A stretch of 19,605 bases of DNA from an uncultured Eubacteriales bacterium. Lineage in GTDB: Bacteria > Bacillota > Clostridia > Christensenellales > Pumilibacteraceae. The notes under the pieces are model-generated. The model saw only the letters and a list, made by a program, of their open reading frames with translations. It was not told the DNA's origin and did no database searches. Shown piece after piece: positions 1 to 7,187 of this stretch. The position numbers and the translations under genes are program-made. The stretch is taken from assembly GCA_900543755.1 (NCBI GenBank), contig UQSP01000039.1:1-19605 (forward strand), written 5' to 3'. The first letter of the stretch is position 1. The number at the start of each line of letters is the position of its first letter.

Positions 1-46
1 AGATCTGCGCATGTCTCGTGGGCTCGGAGATGTGTATAAGAGACAG
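1..46. other. Illumina Nextera adapter tail (artefact), left end
   Basis: These bases are not genomic. They read as the tail of a P7 primer (AGAT), an eight-base i7 index (CTGCGCAT), the Nextera read-2 adapter and the 19-base Tn5 mosaic end (reverse complement CTGTCTCTTATACACATCT). The same 46 bases occur in inverted orientation at the far end. From memory the index is the complement of Nextera XT v2 index N722. Natural sequence starts at base 47. Confidence 0.97.
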
Positions 47-1037
47 CTATGGAGAACTGTGCGGAAACGGCGTTAATGATATCTTCGAACACACTGCACT
101 GCATACCCGTATTACCCTCGCTTCCGATTTCTTCCTTGTCGACAAGGATTGCAAGCACCGTCCTGTCTTCGGTTGTATCGTCTAAAAGCGCGGTAAGCGC
201 AGGATAAGCGCAAACCCTGTCGTCGTGACCGTAGGCGCCTATAAGAGCCCTGTCAAAGCCCACGTCGCGCGCAGGAAAAGCGGGAACGGCGGCAAGCTCC
301 GCACTTAAAAAGTCCTCTTCTTTCATGCCGTACTTATCGGAAAGAATTTTCAGCACGGTTAATTTTATCTTTTCCTTGACGTCCTCGTCGCAGTAAGGAA
401 GTCCGCCCACAACTATATTGAGGTCTTCGCCGCCGATGGCCTTGTTCATGGGTTGGGTCACCTGCTCTCTTCCCAGATGCGGAAGAAGGTCGTTGATGTA
501 AAAAACGGGCTCGTCAGGATTTTCGCCCACGCGGATTTCAACGCGGCTACCGTCGGCAAGCACTACAACGCCGTGAAGCGCAAGCGGTATCGTAGTCCAC
601 TGATATTTTTTTATGCCGCCGTAGTAATGCGTCTTAAGAAGGCAAAAACCGCTGTCCTCGTAAAGCGGATTCTGTTTTAAATCAAGACGCGGACTGTCGA
701 TATGCGCCGCTACAATGCGAATACCGTCTTTAGTCAAGTCGTTTTTACCCACTTTTAATAAAGCAACGCTTTTATCGCGATTGTTGTAATAGCGTTTGTC
801 GCCGACCTTCAGCTTGTCGCCCAGGCTGTATGGCTTGTAACCCTTTGCTTCCGCCATTTTAATCGCATAAGCCACTGCCTCACGTTCGGTTTTGGCACCG
901 TCCAGAAACTTTTTGTATCCTTCGCTGTAATCGTACATTTCTTTGATTTCTTTCTCGGAAGAAATCTCGAAAAAATTCTTTTTCTTATAGGACAGGCTTT
1001 CCATAAGCTTCTGACCCTTACTCTTTTTTTCGTCCAT
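47..1037 (-). CDS. M18-family aminopeptidase, C-terminus cut off by the end of the molecule
   Basis: Zinc metallo-aminopeptidase of the M18 family (aspartyl aminopeptidase/ApeA-like), a cytosolic exopeptidase that removes N-terminal residues from peptides. My translation gives 330 residues before the sequence runs into the adapter; family members are about 430-480 residues, so about a quarter is missing. Visible metal-site motifs are AAHIDSPR (His about 112), YGHDDR (His 271, Asp 272) and VDKEEIGSEGNTG (Glu 302/303, catalytic base and zinc ligand). The last His ligand should lie in the lost part. The start is the ATG at 1037, with AGGAGAG about six bases upstream, and a TTGACT-17-TATACT promoter lies just above it. 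It is transcribed alone as far as seen. The family call is firm; the exact substrate preference is not readable. Confidence 0.93.
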
Positions 1038-1089
1038 TATTCTCTCCTTTTTTCATCGGGAAAAGCCCGAAAAAACTAATTTCGGAATA

Positions 1090-1118
1090 AGTATATTCTT
1101 TATTTAAAAATTAGTCAA
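1090..1118 (-). promoter_or_regulatory. Sigma-A-type promoter of the M18 aminopeptidase
   Basis: On the minus strand, -35 TTGACT (1113-1118), a 17-base spacer and -10 TATACT (1090-1095). It lies about 50 bases upstream of the aminopeptidase ATG and is the only good match in this intergenic region. Confidence 0.75.
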
Positions 1119-1202
1119 GCGGAATACGCGCTCCTTGCGATACAGAAAAAATTGCAAAAGGCAAAATTAAGGTTTTTTGCGCAAAAAAATGCCGAATTTT
1201 AA

Positions 1203-1221
1203 CCTTAAAAAAATTTTAAGG
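1203..1221. repeat. AT-rich perfect inverted repeat (CCTTAAAA-AAA-TTTTAAGG)
   Basis: Eight-base arms separated by AAA, located between the glycosyltransferase terminator and the aminopeptidase promoter. A 16-base perfect palindrome, TTTTTTGCGCAAAAAA, lies nearby at 1173-1188. Either could be a protein-binding site or simply AT-rich spacer DNA. The GC-poor stem makes it a poor terminator. Confidence 0.4.
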
Positions 1222-1245
1222 CTTTATTTTGTGGTTTTTTTACAT

Positions 1246-1275
1246 AAAAAAACGGACGGCTAATTATGCCGTCCG
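1246..1275 (-). terminator. Rho-independent terminator of the GT2 glycosyltransferase gene
   Basis: On the minus strand a perfect 8-bp stem CGGACGGC/GCCGTCCG with a 7-base loop is followed directly by seven T residues (1246-1252). It starts 15 bases past the glycosyltransferase stop codon. Confidence 0.92.
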
Positions 1276-1289
1276 ATTATATTAATTAT

Positions 1290-2798
1290 TTAATCGTCAT
1301 CATCCAAAGACGCGGCCGCCTCCGATTCGGCTTGAGAAACGGGGGTTGTGGCTTCGGGATATGCGCTTAAAGGAAAAGAACCCTCAAACGGAGCAAAATC
1401 CGTTTTGATTTTCGTTTCGGCATTTAAGACAGGTTTAGAATCGCAGACAAACGACGGCTTATACTGGGCAAAATCTTTCTTTTCCGGATTTTTGCCGAGT
1501 ATATAATCAAACGGAACTCCTGTTTCCGATTCAAGTTTTTCCACAAAACTTTTGTCGTAAAATTTACTGCGCTCTATCGACTTCCACTTTGCACGGAAAA
1601 GAAATCCTGCGGTTATACCCAGCGCGTAGATAATCATAAAAAGCGGAAACGAAATTATCGCGGGCAAAGTTTTTCTGAGCGGAGTGCCTATCTTTTTTCT
1701 GTCAAGAAAAAATACCAGAAACGCCTGAGCTATGAACGGTATCAAAAAAGCGCAGACAAGTATTATGACGAGATTAGTAATTTCCCACACAAACCGCGCG
1801 TGATCCAAAGGTTCCAGAAACTGACCGAAAAGTATTATGTAATAGGCAGGAAACCAAAAGCAGCACAGTCCCGCGATGGGGATAAACAAAAGCGTGAGAA
1901 ACATATCGAGAAACGTATACTTAAACGTCACGGGAAATAAAGCAAGGCATTTTATTCCGTGGGTGAAAAACAGCCTTAATAGCCCCCTCCCCATACGCAT
2001 ATTGCGTTTGAAAAGCTGTCCTACCGTCGAAGGCTGGTCCTCGTAAACCACGGCTTCGGACACGTAATGAGCTTTACGTTTTTTAAAAAGCTGATTACAG
2101 GTAAACTCGGCGTCCTCGCTGTAACCCATGGCTTTCCAGCCGCCGTCTTCACGGATAACGGACACGGAAAACATCATTCCGCCGCCCACAAGCATCTCGC
2201 CTATTCTCAGCGCGGAACGGGCATGACAATTAAACCGGCAATCGCGAATATACCAAAGGCCCGAAACGCCCGCAACTACGTTTTGGGTAAGGTTGGTAGC
2301 GTGATTGTATCCGCGCGCAAGCGTCGCCCCCGAATCGAAAGCGTCGTTCATTTTGTCTATGTAATCGGGAAGCGGAAAATTATCCGCATCGAAGAGAATA
2401 ACGGATTCGGCGTCGGGAAAATCTTCAAGCATCCTGTTCAGTCCGAACTTGAGGGCAAACGACTTACCCTGTTTTTTAGGGTCGCTTTCCTGCCTTATGT
2501 AAACCGTGGCGCCTGCTTGCTGCGCGATTGACGCGGTTTCGTCGGTGCAGTTGTCGGCAACTACGAAAATCCTGTAAAGTTCACGCGGGTACTTCTGAAG
2601 CATTAGGTTTCTTACCGTTGCGCCTATAACTTCGCCTTCGTTGTGCGCGCAGACCAAAACTGCAAACTTATGTTTGACTTTAGCCTTCGGATATTGTTCG
2701 GGCTTAAGAAAAAACAGGAAAAGATATATTACCTGAAAAGCAAACGCAACCGAAACTATACCTATAACTACATTGTTAATCGTTTCAAGAACGGCCAT
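1290..2798 (-). CDS. Membrane-bound family 2 glycosyltransferase
   Basis: Transfers a sugar from a nucleotide-sugar donor, probably onto a cell-surface polysaccharide or lipid-linked acceptor at the cytoplasmic face of the membrane. About 502 residues. An N-terminal membrane segment (NNVVIGIVSVAFAFQVIY) is followed by a GT-A domain: VCAHNEGEVIG, VADNCTDETA, the DXD-type motif LFDADNFP, the acceptor-site Glu-Asp in SEDAEF, and QLFKRNMRMGRG where processive synthases have Q/RxxRW. Several membrane helices and a soluble tail ending in Asp-Asp-Asp-Asp follow. The layout resembles the IcaA/PgaC and hyaluronan synthase group, but the last motif departs from QxxRW, so processivity is uncertain. I chose the ATG at 2798 because AGGTG lies upstream; a GTG at 2813 in the same frame would add five residues and lacks a ribosome binding site. 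It has its own promoter and terminator, so it is monocistronic. Confidence 0.9.
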   Translation of the reverse strand: MAVLETINNVVIGIVSVAFAFQVIYLFLFFLKPEQYPKAKVKHKFAVLVCAHNEGEVIGATVRNLMLQKYPRELYRIFVVADNCTDETASIAQQAGATVYIRQESDPKKQGKSFALKFGLNRMLEDFPDAESVILFDADNFPLPDYIDKMNDAFDSGATLARGYNHATNLTQNVVAGVSGLWYIRDCRFNCHARSALRIGEMLVGGGMMFSVSVIREDGGWKAMGYSEDAEFTCNQLFKKRKAHYVSEAVVYEDQPSTVGQLFKRNMRMGRGLLRLFFTHGIKCLALFPVTFKYTFLDMFLTLLFIPIAGLCCFWFPAYYIILFGQFLEPLDHARFVWEITNLVIILVCAFLIPFIAQAFLVFFLDRKKIGTPLRKTLPAIISFPLFMIIYALGITAGFLFRAKWKSIERSKFYDKSFVEKLESETGVPFDYILGKNPEKKDFAQYKPSFVCDSKPVLNAETKIKTDFAPFEGSFPLSAYPEATTPVSQAESEAAASLDDDD

Positions 2799-2841
2799 TA
2801 TAAAAAAACACACCTCGCGTTGAAGTCGCTGCTACACAACA

Positions 2842-2870
2842 AGTATAAAACATCGGACGCAAAAAAGCAA
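2842..2870 (-). promoter_or_regulatory. Promoter of the GT2 glycosyltransferase gene
   Basis: On the minus strand -35 TTGCTT (2865-2870), a 17-base spacer and -10 TATACT (2842-2847), about 45 bases above the start codon. A near copy of the -10 region, AACAAGTATAAA on the plus strand, occurs again about 117 bases further up, near 2956, with a poorer -35; it may be a second start site. Confidence 0.65.
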
Positions 2871-3018
2871 CCGTAATCCGCTTGAAATACATGTAAATTA
2901 ACGGCATAAAAGAAAAGTTTTCCAATAAATGCGTATTTAATGTGAAACAAAAGCAACAAGTATAAATTAAACCGCCGTTTTTAATACAATTTTACTTTTT
3001 TCACGCTGTCTCAATCAC

Positions 3019-3057
3019 AAAAAAATGCCGCGAAAAAGGCATTCCCTTATCGCGGCA
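3019..3057 (-). terminator. Rho-independent terminator of the acetyltransferase-reductase-ADH operon
   Basis: On the minus strand an 8-bp stem TGCCGCGA/TCGCGGCA (3050-3057 with 3026-3033) encloses a smaller AAGG/CCTT stem and is followed by seven T residues (3019-3025). It starts about 40 bases past the alcohol dehydrogenase stop. Confidence 0.92.
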
Positions 3058-3097
3058 AAACAAATTTATGGAAATTCAAAAACTATAACTGCGCAAG

Positions 3098-4264
3098 TCA
3101 CATGCTTTCTTTAAGAACGGTTAAAACGTCTTCTTTTGTCAGGACTTTATATCCGCCCGTATTGATAAGCGTGCTGTCCACTATCCCTTCCAGCATATCT
3201 TGAGTAACGCCTAAATCCGAAATCTTCATGACAAGTCCCAAACGGTTCATCCACTTTTCCATTTCGCAAAGCCCCTCCTCGGCAACCTGAAGGTCGGACT
3301 TGTTTTGCGCGTTTACGCCCCATACGTTGACGGCAAAGCGTTTGAATTTTTTCAATCCGTAAGGCATAATCAAACGGTAATACGCAAGCGACACCGAAGA
3401 AAGCGTCATACCGTGAGTGGCGTTAGTATGCGCACCGATAGCCTGTCCTATCATGTGCACTTCCCAATCGGTTTCCTTGCCCATGGCGACAAGAGTGTTA
3501 AGTGCCCATGTTGCGGTCCACATAATATTGCTTCTTGCCTCGTAATTCAAAGGATTTTCCACTGAATCAACGGAACTTTTAATCAGCGAGCGCATAAGCC
3601 CTTCCGAAAGATAATCGGACGTATTGTCGTCGTCCCCTGAAAAATACTGTTCCAGAATGTGCGACATTATGTCGAAAAATCCGGCAATCATCTGATAACG
3701 CGGAATCGTTAAAGTAAATTCGGGATTGAGAATTGAAAACTTAGGAAAAACGTTATCGCCGAAAACGTGGCCGATTTTCAGTTTTTGCGCGTAATTGGTT
3801 ATGACGGACCCGCCGTTCATTTCGCTGCCGGTACCCACCATTGTAAGCACGCACCCGACGGGTATAATTTCGTTGTCAACGTCTTCGAATCTTATAAAAT
3901 ATTTATCCCACGCATCTTCCTTGCAATAAACCGAAACCGAAACGGCTTTTGCATAATCGCATACCGAGCCGCCGCCCACGGCAAGAATAAGGTCGGCTTT
4001 TGCTTTTTTTGCGCGCTCTATACCCTCGTACAGTTTTTCCACGGTGGGATTGGGCATGACTCCTGCGTCCTCAAAAATCTCTTTGCCGTTTTTCTTAAGC
4101 AATTTCACGACTTTATCGTAAATGCCGTTTTTCTTTATCGAGCCGCCGCCGTAAACGAGAAGAACGTTTTTCCCGTATTTGGGAAGTTCTTTATCAAGCC
4201 CGTTAAGCGCATCCTTGCCGAAATACAATCTTGTAGGGTTACTATACGTAAAATCTCCCAACAT
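3098..4264 (-). CDS. Iron-containing alcohol dehydrogenase, BdhA/YqhD type
   Basis: Soluble NAD(P)H-dependent, metal-dependent alcohol/aldehyde oxidoreductase; in clostridia this class reduces aldehydes such as butanal to alcohols during fermentation. 388 residues, full length for the family. The nucleotide-binding part shows GGGSIKKNG (40-47) and AVGGGSVCDYAKA (95-107). The metal ligands are all visible with the normal spacing: Asp 198 and His 202 (FFDIMSHILEQY), His 270 and His 284 (HMIGQAIGAHTNATHG). The start at 4264 has AAGGAGGA ten bases upstream. It is the last gene of a three-gene operon, 35 bases after the flavodoxin-fold reductase, and is followed by a strong terminator. The natural substrate cannot be read from sequence; aldehyde detoxification and solvent formation are both possible. 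Confidence 0.95.
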   Translation of the reverse strand: MLGDFTYSNPTRLYFGKDALNGLDKELPKYGKNVLLVYGGGSIKKNGIYDKVVKLLKKNGKEIFEDAGVMPNPTVEKLYEGIERAKKAKADLILAVGGGSVCDYAKAVSVSVYCKEDAWDKYFIRFEDVDNEIIPVGCVLTMVGTGSEMNGGSVITNYAQKLKIGHVFGDNVFPKFSILNPEFTLTIPRYQMIAGFFDIMSHILEQYFSGDDDNTSDYLSEGLMRSLIKSSVDSVENPLNYEARSNIMWTATWALNTLVAMGKETDWEVHMIGQAIGAHTNATHGMTLSSVSLAYYRLIMPYGLKKFKRFAVNVWGVNAQNKSDLQVAEEGLCEMEKWMNRLGLVMKISDLGVTQDMLEGIVDSTLINTGGYKVLTKEDVLTVLKESM

Positions 4265-4299
4265 AAAAACAGAATCCTCCTTAATTATAAAAAATTATA

Positions 4300-4839
4300 T
4301 TAAACGCTTTTACCCATTTCGTAGGCTTCAAAAACTGCGTCTTTTCCTTTTATGTCGCCTGCTTTTTCCACGCCCGTGCCGTAAACAACGCCCGCGACGG
4401 AAACTCCCTCGAAACAATCCGTCCAACCTTTGACGGCTGTTATCGCGCCTTCCATAGCGCTTTTGTCGTCCTCGGCGGAGGCGGCAAGCAAATAAACTTT
4501 TCCGAACCTGTTTTTGCGCGCGTATAAAGGATTAAGCCTGTCCATAAAAGTTTTAAGCTGTCCGCTTACGCTGTAGTAATAAACGGGCGTCGCAAACACA
4601 AGAACGTCCGAGTTTTGAACCGTATCGTAAAGCCCGTTCATAAAATCATCGATTACGCACCTTTTTCCGTCCGCGCAGCACATACAGCCCGTGCAGAATT
4701 TAAGATTATTTTCACGAAGATTGATTTTCACCGCTTCGTTACCGCCGTCAATTACGCCCTTATAAAAAGACTCCGCAAGAATATCGGAATTCCCGTTTTT
4801 TCTTGGAGAGGACGATACTATGAAAACCTTTTTACTCAT
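4300..4839 (-). CDS. Flavodoxin-fold NAD(P)H-dependent FMN reductase/oxidoreductase
   Basis: Small FMN-binding protein (179 residues) of the NADPH-dependent FMN reductase/iron-sulfur flavoprotein-like superfamily; members reduce flavins, quinones or small electrophiles. The FMN phosphate loop is SSSPRKNGNS (9-18), the second flavin-contact loop is FATPVYYYSVSGQLKTFMDR, and a CTGCMCC cluster near residue 49 may bind metal or be redox-active. The start at 4839 lies inside the end of the upstream acetyltransferase (8-base overlap), with AAGGAGA eight bases before the ATG, so the two are translationally coupled. The alcohol dehydrogenase follows after 35 bases. The context suggests handling of reactive carbonyl or quinone compounds, but that is inference. 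Confidence 0.9.
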   Translation of the reverse strand: MSKKVFIVSSSPRKNGNSDILAESFYKGVIDGGNEAVKINLRENNLKFCTGCMCCADGKRCVIDDFMNGLYDTVQNSDVLVFATPVYYYSVSGQLKTFMDRLNPLYARKNRFGKVYLLAASAEDDKSAMEGAITAVKGWTDCFEGVSVAGVVYGTGVEKAGDIKGKDAVFEAYEMGKSV

Positions 4840-5422
4840 TGCTATTGTCTCCTTCGATTTTTTTTATGACTTTAGCCGGCACTCCCGCCGCAACGGTATT
4901 TGCAGGCACGTCCTTTGTTACCACAGCGCCCGCCGCTATTATGCTGTTGTCGCCAACGGTTACTCCCGGCAATATGGTCGCATGGGAACCTATCCAGACG
5001 TTATTGCCTATTTTCACGGGTTTAGGCGTCATATCCGCACGGCGCAACGGGTCCGCAAGGTGATTGAGAGTGGCTATGACAACCTGATGTCCTATAAGCA
5101 CGTTGTCGCCTATCTCCAGGCCGCCCTGGTCCTGAAAACAGCATGCCGAATTTATGAAAACGTTTTTGCCGACAGTTATGTTTTTGCCGCAATCGGTATA
5201 AAAAGGCGGAAAAAGCCTGAACGAGCTGTCGACTTTACGGCCCGTCAGCTTTGAAAAGAGTTTTACCGTCTTTAAGGGCGAATTGTTGCCCGCGTTTATT
5301 TTACGGGTTAACTTTTGCGCACGTGCGGCAAATCCGTGCATCAAAGCATGAATTTCCGAACCAGCGCATATCGTTTTTCTTTCCGATACGTAATCAAAAA
5401 ATTTTTTATCGTTTTCTTTCAT
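4832..5422 (-). CDS. Maltose/galactoside O-acetyltransferase-like hexapeptide transferase
   Basis: Acetyl-CoA-dependent O-acetyltransferase of the LacA/Maa/NodL group, cytosolic, acting on a sugar hydroxyl. 196 residues, close to the family norm. The N-terminal MAC region (residues 6-60) is followed by a left-handed beta-helix of hexapeptide repeats, for example ITVGKNVFI, LEIGDNVLIG, VKIGNNVWIG and VTVGDNSIIAAGAVV. The catalytic His is at about 121 in ATLNHLADP, and the CoA-side AAGVPAKVIKKI motif is at the end. It is the first gene of an operon with the flavin reductase (8-base overlap) and the Fe-alcohol dehydrogenase, under a TTGACA-17-TAACAT promoter. The ribosome binding site (AGTAGGT) is modest. 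The specific acceptor sugar is unknown. Confidence 0.93.
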   Translation of the reverse strand: MKENDKKFFDYVSERKTICAGSEIHALMHGFAARAQKLTRKINAGNNSPLKTVKLFSKLTGRKVDSSFRLFPPFYTDCGKNITVGKNVFINSACCFQDQGGLEIGDNVLIGHQVVIATLNHLADPLRRADMTPKPVKIGNNVWIGSHATILPGVTVGDNSIIAAGAVVTKDVPANTVAAGVPAKVIKKIEGDNSNE

Positions 5423-5441
5423 AACAAATACCTACTTGATT

Positions 5442-5470
5442 ATGTTATATCGGAAAAAACGTTTTGTCAA
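5442..5470 (-). promoter_or_regulatory. Promoter of the acetyltransferase-reductase-ADH operon
   Basis: On the minus strand, consensus -35 TTGACA (5465-5470), a 17-base spacer and -10 TAACAT (5442-5447), about 20 bases above the ATG at 5422, which gives a very short leader. Confidence 0.75.
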
Positions 5471-5512
5471 ACGCAAAAAGATAAATTCGGAAAAAACCGA
5501 TTTAAGACTGCG

Positions 5513-5543
5513 AAAAAAATCAACACGGAAAATGCTTCGTGCC
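5513..5543 (-). terminator. Probable terminator after the DUF3737 gene
   Basis: On the minus strand an imperfect hairpin, GGCACGAA...TTC(C)GTGTT with two G-U pairs and one bulged C, is followed after G-A by seven T residues (5513-5519). It lies 54 bases past the DUF3737 stop and upstream of the next promoter, where a terminator would be expected. The stem is weaker than the others in this window. Confidence 0.45.
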
Positions 5544-5596
5544 GTCTTTTCAGCAGTCAAAATGTTTGAATAGGATTTTTAAGTGCTTTCCGTTAT

Positions 5597-5953
5597 TTAT
5601 TTTTTTCTTATTGAGATTTTTGCGCGCGTTGTGTATTTTGAATCGGACGTATGTATGATTTCCCCTATTTCGTCGGCGATTATTCTGCCTTTTCGCGGAT
5701 TTTTTACGGACGTTATGACTCCTTTTACTTCCGCGTCCACATCGCTGTATTCAAACGCAAGGTCACAGTTTTCCATGGTGCAATCCACAAGCTTCAGGTT
5801 TTTGCAGTAGCAGAAAGGTTGCGTTCCCTTGATGTGGCAACGCAACAGAGTCAGTCCTTCCGAATACCAGCCGATGTACTCGCCGTCCAGCACGCAATTT
5901 TCCGCCGTGACGTTTTTTGCGTGCCAGAACGCGTCCTTGGTGTTTAGAACAAA
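5597..5953 (-). pseudogene. DUF3737 protein, C-terminal part (after frameshift)
   Basis: C-terminal 118 codons of a DUF3737 right-handed beta-helix protein. In this frame the sequence runs FVLNTKDAFWHAKNV..., then GEYIGWYSEGLTLL, GTQPFCYCKNLKL and DLAFEYSDVDAEVKG, which is how I remember the family's C-terminal half; it then ends in a short basic tail. The register joins the upstream part if one A or T is restored in the A5T3 run at 5951-5958, giving a protein of about 285 residues, the usual family length. There is no ribosome binding site for an independent start; the GTG at 5893 is not a convincing one. The family's biochemical role is unknown to me. Confidence 0.82.
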
Positions 5954-6444
5954 TTTTTGATTATAACGTTTTTTACGTACTGAAAAGAATATTTACCGTT
6001 GAAGTTCAACTTATCCATAAAAACGTTACGGCTTTCCAAAAAGGCGTATTCCGAATCGAGAGTAACGTCTTTCAGTCCGAGTCCGGAGCTTTTCCAGCCG
6101 AACTCGGGCGAGTGTATTTCGCAGTTTTTGATACTGACGTTTTTACACTCCCTCAGTGCTTTTATGCCGTTAAGCTTACTGTCGGAAATTATCGCGTCCT
6201 TGTCGTACCAAAGAGCCGCGCGGCAGTTTTCGGTCATTTCGCAATTTTCCAATTTCAGACCTTCGCCGTGCCATAACGGATATCTCAAATCGAAAAAACA
6301 GTTTTTAACCGTTATTGCGCGGCTTTCTTTCAAAGCCGATTCGCCGTCCTCTTCTCCTTCGAAGCGGCAATTTTCGACAACCGTGTTTTCAATGCCGTAT
6401 AAAGCCCGCTCCGATCCGTATCTTTTGTTTGAAATGATGCCCAT
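5944..6444 (-). pseudogene. DUF3737 protein, N-terminal part (frameshifted)
   Basis: N-terminal two-thirds of a DUF3737 protein: short beta-helix coils with a recurring asparagine-cysteine rung (VENCRFEG, VKNCFFDLRYPLWHG, LENCEMTENCRAALWY, IKNCEIHSPEFGW). Parallel beta-helices of this kind look like pectate-lyase folds, but no catalytic residues are evident and no function is known to me. There is no signal peptide, so it is likely cytosolic. I prefer the ATG at 6444 because AAAGGTG sits six bases upstream; the GTG at 6453 is part of that ribosome binding site. The frame runs into a TAA at 5944 directly after VIIKN, exactly where the family continues with LNTKDAFW, so the reading frame is broken by one base in an A/T run. 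Confidence 0.82.
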
Positions 6445-6575
6445 ATCCGTCACCTTTGTTTGTAGTTAAATTAAAATGCGTAAAGCAAATTGTTTATCAG
6501 AATTTTAAAAGTTTATAAAGGTCAAATATCAAAAACCGAATTTCCGCACCGGGACGATATTTAAACAATGCGGCA

Positions 6576-7187
6576 TTACTGTTTGCGGCGTCTTTTTCTC
6601 ACGATAAAAAACACAACAGCGCCTATAACGGCAACAGCCGCAATTACCGATAACACAATAACCAAAGTTTGAACTCCGTTGTTTTCGGGTTTTTGGGGAG
6701 TTTCTTCCGTGTCCGAAGGAGTTTCGTCGGGGGTTTCGTCAGGATTCTCATCGGGTTCTTCCGGCACGGTCTGAGCGGCATCGTATTCCGATTTTGTAAG
6801 CACGCTGTCCATGTTATTTTTACCTTCCGTTACAGAAAAACCGATTTCTTCTTCGGTAAAAGCGTTTTCGATACCGGATATGCTTACGCTTAACGCGGAC
6901 GAAATTTCTTTCCACTGCGCACTGTAATAATTTTCCATATCGAATTGAGAATGATATTGCTTTATAAGACTTACGGCATATTCTTTGGCTTTTGCAAAGG
7001 CAGAATTTTTATCAAGTGTACTCAATACCTCTTCCGATACGTAAGCTTTTTGCTCCGCGGTCAACGTATCGTAATCTTTGGTTATTGAATCGAATAAAGA
7101 CCAGGCTGAAGATTTAATTTCGTTTTTGGGTAATAAACAGGCATCCTCCGCGCGGACAATCCAATCGGACGCGCTTAAAAAAAACAT
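6576..7187 (-). pseudogene. LRR/InlB-repeat surface protein, C-terminal part with membrane anchor (after frameshift)
   Basis: About 200 residues forming the end of the leucine-rich-repeat surface protein encoded upstream. They comprise a helical segment (AEDACLLPKNEIKSSAWSLF onward, with DYDTLTAEQKAYVSEEVL), a Pro/Glu/Asp/Thr-rich stalk (PDENPDETPDETPSDTEE), one hydrophobic helix (TLVIVLSVIAAVAVIGAVVF) and a basic stop-transfer tail, RKRRRKQ. This is the layout of a Gram-positive wall-spanning stalk, but no LPXTG sorting motif precedes the helix, so it is probably held by the membrane helix itself. The frame overlaps the upstream part in a T8 run at 7177-7184; a run of seven T residues would join them as INVFLSASDWIV. 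The apparent ATG at 7187 has no ribosome binding site. Confidence 0.82.

Noticed and set aside
2067..2531. 154-codon plus-strand open frame inside the glycosyltransferase gene
   Set aside because: It is antisense to a clear GT2 coding region, has no recognisable domain, and shadows its frame; the same holds for the other plus-strand frames in the window.
3767..4303. 178-codon plus-strand open frame
   Set aside because: Fully antisense to the iron alcohol dehydrogenase, whose catalytic motifs are all intact; the translation resembles no protein I know.
6454..6575. Terminator after the LRR protein gene and a promoter for DUF3737
   Set aside because: Only a 5-bp CCGCA/TGCGG pairing with a 20-base loop is visible, and no -35/-10 pair at good spacing (TTGACC has no suitable -10). 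Too weak to annotate.
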